Source of the DNA: an uncultured beta proteobacterium
GTDB lineage: Bacteria; Pseudomonadota; Gammaproteobacteria; Burkholderiales; Burkholderiaceae_C
Assembly (NCBI GenBank): GCA_903944555.1
Contig: CAJASG010000184.1
Coordinates: 1 to 14,518, forward strand
DNA length: 14,518 nucleotides
Direction: 5' to 3'
The notes beneath the pieces were generated by a model. That model did not search any database. It was not told the origin of the DNA and saw nothing but the letters and a program-made list of their open reading frames with translations. Below, piece by piece: positions 1-6,601 of the stretch (position 1 is the stretch's first letter; each line of letters starts with the position of its first letter). Position numbers and translations under genes: made by a program.

Positions 1-818
1 CGGTAGCGCAAAGCATTAGCATGATGCACCCCCGCGATGGCCGCCCGGTGTTTCTCTACCCCTGGGAGGGGGCCACGCTGATTGGCACCACCGATCTGGA
101 CCACACGGGTGACCTCAATACCGAAGCCCGCATCACGCAAGCGGAGGTGGACTACCTGCTGGAAGCCGTGAACGACCAGTTCCCCGCCGCCGCGCTGACA
201 CCTTCCGATGTCAGCGCGACCTATGCGGGCGTGCGCCCGGTGGTGGACGATGGCAAGGGTGAGGCCTCCAAAGCCACGCGCGACCATGTGGTGCTGGACG
301 AGTCGGGCCTGATCACCCTCACCGGAGGCAAGCTCACGACCTTCCGGCTGATGGCGCAAGACGCACTGGCATTGGCCGCGCCACACGCAGGTAAGCCCTT
401 TGCCAGCGACAAGGCCGCCCTGTTTACCGGCACACCGGCCCTCAACCCGCACTGGAGCGCAGCCACACGCTACCGCTTGGCGGCACGTTACGGCTACCAG
501 GCCGAAATGCTGGCCGCCGATGCCGGCGATGCCGATTTGCAAACCATTCCCGGGACCAACACCCTGTGGCTGGAACTTGCAATTGCGGCCAGGTCGGAAG
601 CCGTGGTGCATCTGGACGATTTGCTGCTCCGCCGAACCCGGCTGGGACTGTTGTTGCCACGCGGTGGGCTGGACCACTTGGAGCGCATACGCACCTTGTG
701 CGCGGCGCATTTGCCATGGGATGCAGACCAATGGCATGCAGAGATCGAGCGCTACCGCGCGCTGATCGCCACGCACTACACATTGCCAAAGTCCACCACG
801 CCGCAAAGCACGACCTGA
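1..818 (+). CDS. glpD: Glycerol-3-phosphate dehydrogenase, C-terminal part (5' end outside window)
   Basis: FAD-dependent oxidation of glycerol-3-phosphate to dihydroxyacetone phosphate, normally at the inner membrane face with electrons passed to quinone. The reading frame is open back to base 3, so the gene is truncated by the window edge; the ATG at 21 is internal. Visible family signatures are the block PRDGRPVFLYPWEGATLIGT near the start, a VRPVVDD loop, and GGKLTTFRLMAQDA, which belongs to the FAD domain. The C-terminal helical domain carries HLDDLLLRRTRLGLLLP, typical of the GlpD C-terminal region. The FAD-binding N-terminus is not visible. An FGGY kinase starts 15 bp downstream on the same strand, so the two probably share a transcript: a kinase making a phosphorylated polyol beside the enzyme that oxidises glycerol phosphate. 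Family assignment is firm; membership of a glycerol regulon is inferred. Confidence 0.93.
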   Translation, partial: VAQSISMMHPRDGRPVFLYPWEGATLIGTTDLDHTGDLNTEARITQAEVDYLLEAVNDQFPAAALTPSDVSATYAGVRPVVDDGKGEASKATRDHVVLDESGLITLTGGKLTTFRLMAQDALALAAPHAGKPFASDKAALFTGTPALNPHWSAATRYRLAARYGYQAEMLAADAGDADLQTIPGTNTLWLELAIAARSEAVVHLDDLLLRRTRLGLLLPRGGLDHLERIRTLCAAHLPWDADQWHAEIERYRALIATHYTLPKSTTPQSTT

Positions 819-833
819 CCGGAGCCACACCGC

Positions 834-2396
834 ATGAGCAAGACCTATATTTTGGCCATCGACAATGGCACCCAAAGCGTGCGTGCCCTGTTGTTTGACC
901 TGCACGGCAATCTGGTGGACAAATCGCAGGTCACCATAGATACCTACCAGTCGTCCCAGCCCGGTTGGGTGGAGAACGACCCCGAGGCATTCTGGCAAGC
1001 CCTGTGCCAAGCCTGCCAGCGCCTGTGGGCCAACACCAGTGTGCCCAAAAGCGCCGTTGCAGGCGTGGTCATCACCACCCAGCGCGGCACCACCATTGCG
1101 CTGGACAAGCACGGCCAAGCCCTGCGCCCGGCCATCATCTGGCTGGACCAGCGCCGCGCCGAGCAAACCCCCAATCTGAAATGGTGGTGGGAAGCCGCCT
1201 TCAAACTCATCGGCATGCGGGACACGGTCAAACATTTTCAGAAAGAGGCCGAAGCCAACTGGATAGCGCAGCACCAACCCGCCCTCTGGGCCCAAACCGA
1301 TAAATACCTGCTGCTCTCGGGCTACCTGAACTACCGCTTTACCGGCCGTTTTGTGGATTCGGTGGCAAGCCAGGTGGGCTACGTGCCGTTTGACTACAAA
1401 AAGGGCTGCTGGGCAGCCGCATCCGACTGGAAATGGCAGGCCATGCCCATCACGCCCTCCATGCTGCCCGAGCTGGTGCCCGCAGGGACGATCATCGGCA
1501 CAGTGAACGCGCAGGTAGCCATGGCCACCGGCATTCCCGAGGGCTTGCCGGTGATTGCCGGAGCCGCCGACAAAGCCTGCGAAGTGATTGGTGCGGGTTG
1601 CCTCACACCGGAGATTGCCTGCCTTTCCTACGGCACCACGGCCACCATCAACACGACCACCCCGCGCTACCTGGAAGCCACGCCGTTTATTCCCCCGTAC
1701 CAAGCGGCGGTGCCCAAACATTTCAATACCGAAATCCAGATCACCCGGGGCTTTTGGATGGTGAGCTGGTTCAAGGAGCAGTTTGGCTTGCATGAGCAGC
1801 AGATTGCCAAAGAGCGCGGCGTGGCGCCCGAGACCCTTTTTGACGAACTGGTGAATGCTGTGCCGCCGGGAGCACAAGGCCTGATGCTGCAGCCATTCTG
1901 GAACCCTGGCATCAAGGTGCCGGGCCCCGAGGCAAAAGGCGCGATTATTGGCTTTGGCGATGTGCATAAGCGGGCCCACCTGTACCGCGCCATTCTGGAA
2001 GGCCTGACCTACGCGCTGCGCGAGGCCAAGGAACGCATTGAAAAGCGTGGCGGCACGCGCATCACCAAGGTGCGCGTGTCCGGTGGTGGCTCACAAAGCG
2101 ATGCCGCCATGCAAATCACCGCCAATATTTTTAACCTGCCCTGCGAGCGCCCCCACCTGTATGAGACCAGTGGACTGGGCGCTGCGGTGCTGGCATCGGT
2201 GAGCCTGAAGCTGCACCCCGACTTTGCCACGGCCATTGCCGAGATGACCCGCATCGGTGAGGTGTTCATGCCCGAACCGGAGCATGCGCAAACCTATGAA
2301 CAACTCTACCGCCGCGTGTACTGCCGCATGTACAAGCGCCTGCAGCCGCTGTATGTCGCCATTCAGGAAATTACCGGGTACCCGCAAAAGAGCTGA
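834..2396 (+). CDS. FGGY-family carbohydrate/polyol kinase (substrate unassigned)
   Basis: ATP-dependent sugar or polyol kinase of 520 residues, the usual length for FGGY enzymes (about 500). The N-terminal phosphate-binding motif is DNGTQSVRALLFD (from about residue 10). PGWVENDP follows, then TTQRGTT (Arg84, Gly85) and IWLDQRR (Trp103, Asp105). The probable catalytic base is Asp246 in AGAADKACEVIG. The second FGGY signature is VSGGGSQSDAAMQ, with glycines 417-419. The ATG is preceded by GGAG with a 9-base spacer. Linkage to glpD suggests glycerol kinase, but the glycerol-contacting Glu that follows the Arg in E. coli GlpK (Arg83-Glu84) is Gly85 here, and the middle of the protein is not GlpK-like. 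A different polyol or sugar is therefore possible. Family firm, substrate open. Confidence 0.9.
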   Translation: MSKTYILAIDNGTQSVRALLFDLHGNLVDKSQVTIDTYQSSQPGWVENDPEAFWQALCQACQRLWANTSVPKSAVAGVVITTQRGTTIALDKHGQALRPAIIWLDQRRAEQTPNLKWWWEAAFKLIGMRDTVKHFQKEAEANWIAQHQPALWAQTDKYLLLSGYLNYRFTGRFVDSVASQVGYVPFDYKKGCWAAASDWKWQAMPITPSMLPELVPAGTIIGTVNAQVAMATGIPEGLPVIAGAADKACEVIGAGCLTPEIACLSYGTTATINTTTPRYLEATPFIPPYQAAVPKHFNTEIQITRGFWMVSWFKEQFGLHEQQIAKERGVAPETLFDELVNAVPPGAQGLMLQPFWNPGIKVPGPEAKGAIIGFGDVHKRAHLYRAILEGLTYALREAKERIEKRGGTRITKVRVSGGGSQSDAAMQITANIFNLPCERPHLYETSGLGAAVLASVSLKLHPDFATAIAEMTRIGEVFMPEPEHAQTYEQLYRRVYCRMYKRLQPLYVAIQEITGYPQKS

Positions 2397-2411
2397 TACC
2401 CGCCGAGCCTC

Positions 2412-4184
2412 TTAAAAAGTTTCCCATTCATCCGCAGAGGGTGCGGGAGCGGCCTTGGGGCTGGCTTTGGCAGCAACAGGCGTGGACGCCAACTGCTTCA
2501 ACGGTGCCGCAATGGCCCGGGCCTTGGGCGCAGCAAACGCTACCGATTTCGTGACAGGGGACTTTTTGTAGGCCAAGTTGGAGGCCGGTTGGGTCCGCAT
2601 TGGGGTCGGCTGGTGCGCGCGCGCGACCTGCGCATGGTTGTCTCCCAGATTGAATACCGCCACCACTTGCACCAAGTCTTGTGCTTGGGACTTGAGGCTG
2701 CTGGCTGCGGCGGCCATTTCTTCCACCAGCGCGGCATTTTGCTGCGTAACCTGGTCCATCTGCGTCACCGCTTCGCCCACTTGCGACACCCCCGCACTTT
2801 GCTCATTGCTGGCCGCACTGATCTCCCCCATCAGGTCCGTCACGCGGCGAATGCTGCCGACCACCTCGGTCATGGTGGAACCCGCCTGGTCCACCAGCGC
2901 GGTGCCTTGCTCCACGCGCTCTACGCTGGCGTTGATCAGGCTCTTGATTTCTTTGGCTGCGTCGGCAGACCGTCCGGCCAGCGAGCGCACCTCGCTGGCG
3001 ACCACCGCAAAACCCCGACCCTGCTCACCCGCACGGGCAGCTTCGACCGCCGCATTCAGCGCCAAAATATTGGTCTGAAAGGCAATGCCATCAATCACGC
3101 TGATGATGTCCGAAATCTTGCGCGAGGCATCGTTGATGCCTTTCATGGTGTCCACCACTTGGGCCACCACCTCACCCCCCTGGACCGCCACCGTAGACGC
3201 ACTCATGGCCAGCTGGTTGGCTTGACGGGCGCTGTCGGCGTTTTGCTTCACCGTGGCGCTGAGCTCCTCCATGGACGCCGCCGTTTGCTCCAGCGCGCTG
3301 GCTTGGGCTTCTGTGCGGGCCGACAGGTCATGGTTACCCTGGGCGATTTCCGAGCTGGCTGTGGAAACGCCCTCGGAGCCCTGACGGACATTGGCCACTA
3401 CTTTCACCAGACTGGCCTGCATGTCCTTGAGTGCCAACAGCAGCTGCCCGGTCTCGTTATTGCCCTGGGCTTCAAACTGCATGCTCAGGTCGCCCGCCGC
3501 AACAGCGCGTGAGATCTGCACCGCCTGCTGGATAGGTTGTGTGATGGCACGAATAATCCAAAGTGCGCCCGTCACCGCTAACGCCAAGGCAATGGCGACT
3601 GCGACCCCCATGATCATCTTCGAACTGGCCACGGCTGCGCGGGCGTCTTTGGCGGCGGCATCCATGTACTCATCCTGGATGCGGATCATGCCATCCAAAG
3701 CCGCCAAGTAGGCGGTCTGCACTGTGCGCATTTCACCCATCAAAACGGCTTTGGCGTCATCGGTGTTGCCTGCTGCCACCAAACCTTCAAACTTCTCCAA
3801 CTGCGCCACATACTTTGTACGGGCTTCTGTGACCTTAGCAAAGCTTGCTTTGCCAGAGTCGCTGCTAATTTCTGCTGAGAGCTTATTAAAATGCTCACTG
3901 ATTTTGTTGCGTGCCTCGGCGATGCGTGCGCCCTCTTGTTTAATCTCAGCGGCATCTGTAAGGATCACCATGTTACGGGTGGCACGTGCCACCTTGTTGA
4001 TCTCCCCTTCCGCTTCATAAAGCGATACGACCTTGGGAATACGGTCATTGACCAGCTTTTCAACCAACTCGCCCACGGCCGTAATTTTTACCGCAGAGAT
4101 GGCCCCCATAAGGCCAATCAACAGCGCCAACATGCCGAACCCAAGAATGAGCCGGGTAGAGATTTTCATATCCGCAAAATTCAT
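2412..4184 (-). CDS. Methyl-accepting chemotaxis protein, 4-helix-bundle sensor, with CheR/CheB docking tail
   Basis: Transmembrane chemoreceptor of 590 residues. TM1 is about residues 11-32. A helical periplasmic domain of the 4HB_MCP type spans about 33-188, TM2 about 189-212, and HAMP about 213-265, beginning with ITQPIQQAV. The coiled-coil signalling domain follows; its hairpin tip (about 364-403) contains [20 protein letters not shown] and [13 protein letters not shown], the CheA/CheW contact region. A flexible Ala/Pro/Lys-rich linker (about 513-585) ends in EWETF, which closely matches the NWETF pentapeptide that binds CheR and CheB. The start is supported by AAGGAAAG 8 bases upstream of ATG. 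The gene lies 31 bp downstream of another MCP on the same strand and is probably co-transcribed with it. It converges on the FGGY kinase, with 15 bp between stop codons and no clear terminator. The ligand cannot be predicted. Confidence 0.95.
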   Translation of the reverse strand: MNFADMKISTRLILGFGMLALLIGLMGAISAVKITAVGELVEKLVNDRIPKVVSLYEAEGEINKVARATRNMVILTDAAEIKQEGARIAEARNKISEHFNKLSAEISSDSGKASFAKVTEARTKYVAQLEKFEGLVAAGNTDDAKAVLMGEMRTVQTAYLAALDGMIRIQDEYMDAAAKDARAAVASSKMIMGVAVAIALALAVTGALWIIRAITQPIQQAVQISRAVAAGDLSMQFEAQGNNETGQLLLALKDMQASLVKVVANVRQGSEGVSTASSEIAQGNHDLSARTEAQASALEQTAASMEELSATVKQNADSARQANQLAMSASTVAVQGGEVVAQVVDTMKGINDASRKISDIISVIDGIAFQTNILALNAAVEAARAGEQGRGFAVVASEVRSLAGRSADAAKEIKSLINASVERVEQGTALVDQAGSTMTEVVGSIRRVTDLMGEISAASNEQSAGVSQVGEAVTQMDQVTQQNAALVEEMAAAASSLKSQAQDLVQVVAVFNLGDNHAQVARAHQPTPMRTQPASNLAYKKSPVTKSVAFAAPKARAIAAPLKQLASTPVAAKASPKAAPAPSADEWETF

Positions 4185-4215
4185 ACAAAAAACTTTCCTT
4201 TTATTACTCTAAAAA

Positions 4216-6234
4216 TTACTGCAATCTAAATACACCCGCCGTGCGCACCAAGCCGCGGCCCTGCTCCTCCAAAGCCCGTGCGGATTGGGCCGCGCTTTCC
4301 GCCATGGGAACGTTTTGCTGTGTCGCTTCGTCAATATGCACAATAAGTTGCGCCACCCGGTCAATTGCAATACCTTGCTCGACGGAGGCATTTGAGATTT
4401 CGGCCACCAAAGCGGCCACCCGTTGCACCGCTTCAATGGACGAATCGATGGTCTTGCGGGCATCACTGACCTGGGTCAGGCCGTTTTCCACCTGGTGTAC
4501 CGAGTCTTCAATCAAGCCCTTGATTTCTTTGGCAGCCTCTGCGCTGCGGCCTGCCAGGCTGCGCACCTCGCTGGCCACCACGGCAAAACCTCGACCCTGC
4601 TCACCAGCCCGCGCAGCCTCCACGGCGGCGTTCAACGCCAGGATGTTGGTCTGAAAGGCAATGCCATCAATCACCCCAATGATGTCTGTGATCTTGCGCG
4701 AACTGCTGGCAATGCTGTCCATGGTGCCCACCACTTTATCCATGGCGGCCCCCCCTTGGGTCACGATGGTGCCTGCCTCCTGCACCAGTTGGTTCGCGGC
4801 TTTGGCATTGTCAATGTTGTGCTTGACGGTGGTGGAAACCTCTTCCATGTTAGACGCCGTCTCTTGAAGTGAGGATGCCTGCTCTTCCGTGCGCCCCGCC
4901 AGAGCCTCATTGCTCTGGCTGATGGCGTGGGCCTCTGCACCCACCGATTCAGCGCTGGTAAGAACGGTATGCGCCATGGAAGACAGCGCCTTTTGCATGG
5001 CAAACAGCGCATGCATCAATTGGCCCACTTCGTCGCTGCCGGAGTTGTCAATCTTGTTGGCCAGGTAACCCACCGCAATTTGCTTGGAAATCGCAACCGC
5101 CGCATTGACCGGGCCGGTGATGGCGCGCTGCAAACGCCAACCCAAGGCCCAAATGATGAACAAGCCGATCAGGATGCCCAGCACGCCAGCAATACGCGCC
5201 CGGCTAAACGCCAAATGGGAGTCGTCCATGGTTTGCTTGGAGTTGGCATCTTGCTGCCTTAACTGCACATCCATATTTCCCTGCACCAACTCAAAAAGTG
5301 GGTCCGCTTTACTCCGGTAGATGCCAATTAGCTGACCAAGATCGTTGCTGCGCATGGCTTGCAACGCAGGCTTTAAACCCTCGTTGGTGTAGCGCGCTTG
5401 CAATGCCACAAATTCGTCCTGAATTTTCTTTTCTTCAGGCGTATGGCCAATGGCCAGATAGTGGTCCCAGGTTTTATTAATGGCTTCGCTGTTCTTTTCA
5501 ATCTCTGCCACCAGTCTTTGTGTTTCCTGGGGGTTGGACATGGCAACGGCCGCTGGCAAAGCCATGTGATTGCGCAATTGCAAACGGGCAATAGTGTCCA
5601 GGTGGATAACAGCGCTCGCACCCTCCTTGTACAAAGACTGGACGTTGGTGTTACTGGCGTTCATGCCCGAGAGCCCCAACCAACCGACGGCACCAATGAG
5701 AATGGAAGCCAGCAACATCAGGTAAACCAGGCGCCCCCGAATCCCGGGATGGATGAGTTGGTCCACCCAACCCAACAGCCCGGAGCGCACCACATTCCCC
5801 CGCTCTATGCGCAAGCCCCTGGCAGCGCCTTCGCGAAAACGGCGGTACAAGGCCTCAGTAGCGTCAATGGCCTCACGCGCAGGCTTCATGCGTACCGATG
5901 CAAATCCCACCACTGTACCGTTCTCCCACATAGGCGATACGTTGGACAGCACCCAATAGTGGTCACCATTTTTACGGCGGTTTTTCACCATGCCCGTCCA
6001 AGATCGCCCCACCTGAAGGTACTTCCACATGTCCGCAAAGGCTTGCACCGGCATGTCCGGGTGACGCACCATGTTGTGCGGGGCGCCCAGAAGTTCTTCT
6101 TCACTAAAACCGCTGGCTTCAATAAAGTCGGCATTGGCAAAAACGATGTTGCCCTTGGTGTCAGTGCGCGAAATCGGAGACTGGTTATCCCGCAGGACGT
6201 ATTCGATTTGGGTGACAGGCTGGTTATTTTTCAT
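4216..6234 (-). CDS. Aer-like PAS-domain methyl-accepting chemotaxis protein with periplasmic domain
   Basis: Chemoreceptor of 672 residues from the ATG at 6234. That start has GGAGGA 4 bases upstream; a frame-open start 57 bases earlier lacks family similarity. The N-terminal PAS domain (about 10-118) is strikingly Aer-like: [14 protein letters not shown] and [12 protein letters not shown]. With this start, Arg57, His58 and Asp60 take the same numbers as the E. coli Aer residues reported as needed for FAD binding. TM1 is about 169-191, a periplasmic region of about 155 residues follows, and TM2 is about 348-366. HAMP and a signalling domain with [20 protein letters not shown] come next. The protein ends in GVFRLQ, with no CheR pentapeptide. 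E. coli Aer has no sizeable periplasmic domain, so this receptor may combine redox/oxygen sensing inside with a ligand outside. It is first in a two-MCP transcript behind a candidate FNR promoter. Confidence 0.94.
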   Translation of the reverse strand: MKNNQPVTQIEYVLRDNQSPISRTDTKGNIVFANADFIEASGFSEEELLGAPHNMVRHPDMPVQAFADMWKYLQVGRSWTGMVKNRRKNGDHYWVLSNVSPMWENGTVVGFASVRMKPAREAIDATEALYRRFREGAARGLRIERGNVVRSGLLGWVDQLIHPGIRGRLVYLMLLASILIGAVGWLGLSGMNASNTNVQSLYKEGASAVIHLDTIARLQLRNHMALPAAVAMSNPQETQRLVAEIEKNSEAINKTWDHYLAIGHTPEEKKIQDEFVALQARYTNEGLKPALQAMRSNDLGQLIGIYRSKADPLFELVQGNMDVQLRQQDANSKQTMDDSHLAFSRARIAGVLGILIGLFIIWALGWRLQRAITGPVNAAVAISKQIAVGYLANKIDNSGSDEVGQLMHALFAMQKALSSMAHTVLTSAESVGAEAHAISQSNEALAGRTEEQASSLQETASNMEEVSTTVKHNIDNAKAANQLVQEAGTIVTQGGAAMDKVVGTMDSIASSSRKITDIIGVIDGIAFQTNILALNAAVEAARAGEQGRGFAVVASEVRSLAGRSAEAAKEIKGLIEDSVHQVENGLTQVSDARKTIDSSIEAVQRVAALVAEISNASVEQGIAIDRVAQLIVHIDEATQQNVPMAESAAQSARALEEQGRGLVRTAGVFRLQ

Positions 6235-6289
6235 TGAATCCTCCACTGGTCCACATTGCCGTGAACCGGCAAGCCAGCATGGCATCTCC

Positions 6290-6331
6290 ATATTACGTGA
6301 GAATGACTTGGGAATATTTGACTCACATCAA
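6290..6331 (-). promoter_or_regulatory. Candidate FNR-dependent (class II) promoter for the first MCP pair
   Basis: On the minus strand, TTGATGTGAGTCAA (6331-6318) matches the FNR/ANR consensus TTGAT-N4-ATCAA at 9 of 10 defined positions. TAATAT (6295-6290) follows as a plausible -10 hexamer. A start site 7 bases past it, near 6283, would put the box centre (6324.5) at -41.5, the standard class II FNR position. The leader to the ATG at 6234 would be about 50 nt and contains a small GCCG/CGGC stem-loop (6258-6270). This is pattern matching by eye; binding is not shown. Confidence 0.6.
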
Positions 6332-6337
6332 GCTACA

Positions 6338-6379
6338 GCACCCATATAGCGGGCGCATTAAGCTATGAAAATAGTAGCA
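6338..6379 (-). repeat. Short palindromic repeat, intergenic copy with two hairpins
   Basis: The stretch contains GCTATGAAAATAGTAGC (6362-6378), whose arms GCTAT and ATAGC pair with one bulged T. A second potential stem is GCACCC (6338-6343) with GGGCGC (6351-6356), which pairs with one G-U wobble on the minus-strand transcript. Read on the minus strand, 6379-6351 matches 24 of 29 bases of a segment at 13892-13920 inside pccA. From memory it resembles an interspersed palindrome common in Comamonadaceae genomes. It lies just upstream of the candidate FNR box of the MCP pair. Confidence 0.6.
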
Positions 6380-6400
6380 AAATAGCACTCAAAAATGACA

Positions 6401-6563
6401 ATAAGTTTTTGTATTCCAAAGGTTTCAGACCGCAATGCGCCGAAACACACAGGTGGCCGAACCCCGCCATATTCGCGTCAATAAGGTTATTGGCGCCCCC
6501 CCGAGCCGTTCAATTCGCAGTCGCGGGAAAGACAGCCATCAGCAATACGACAGCAAAAACTGT
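6401..6563. other. Remainder of the phaZ upstream region, no gene seen
   Basis: The divergent gap between the PAS-MCP (start 6234) and phaZ (start 6602) is 367 bp. After the MCP promoter and the palindromic repeat, this part contains no convincing coding sequence. A short frame from 6435 has no recognisable family and runs into phaZ out of frame. The clearest structure is the dyad at 6475-6496. I saw no strong -35 hexamer matched to the TATATT at 6564-6569. Confidence 0.5.
6475..6496. promoter_or_regulatory. 22-bp inverted repeat upstream of phaZ, possible operator
   Basis: GCGTCAATAA and TTATTGGCGC, separated by GG, are complementary at 9 of 10 positions. The two-base spacer makes it more likely a dimeric-protein site than an RNA hairpin. 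It lies about 105-125 bp upstream of the phaZ start and about 240-260 bp from the MCP start. I do not recognise the regulator. Confidence 0.4.
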
Positions 6564-6578
6564 TATATTGCACTGCAA
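6564..6578 (+). promoter_or_regulatory. Likely phaZ -10 element overlapped by a TTGCA-C-TGCAA dyad
   Basis: TATATT (6564-6569) could serve as a -10 hexamer for phaZ. It overlaps a perfect dyad, TTGCACTGCAA (6568-6578), five-base arms around a single C. TGC/GCA-type dyads have been described as operators for the PHB-responsive repressor PhaR in other bacteria. A repressor here would block polymerase directly. The -35 is weak, and the link to PhaR is inferred from gene context. Confidence 0.4.
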
Positions 6579-6601
6579 CATTTTCTAAAAGTGAGACCCC
6601 C

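Noticed and set aside
2589..3512. A 307-codon open frame on the plus strand across the first MCP
   Set aside because: It is antisense to the conserved MCP signalling domain, and similar frames recur opposite the other MCPs, as expected for shadows of the same core.
6235..6291. Upstream start for the PAS-MCP adding 19 residues
   Set aside because: The added residues do not resemble Aer, while the ATG at 6234 has a good GGAGGA and brings the FAD residues to the Aer numbering.
6235..6330. Sigma-28 flagellar promoter for the MCP pair
   Set aside because: GCCGGTT is only a partial match to the -10 GCCGATAA and no matching -35 sits at the right distance; the FNR/-10 arrangement fits better.
6452..6470. 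Possible sigma-54 promoter (TGGCCG to GCC) before phaZ
   Set aside because: The GG and GC pairs are not at the required 10-base spacing.
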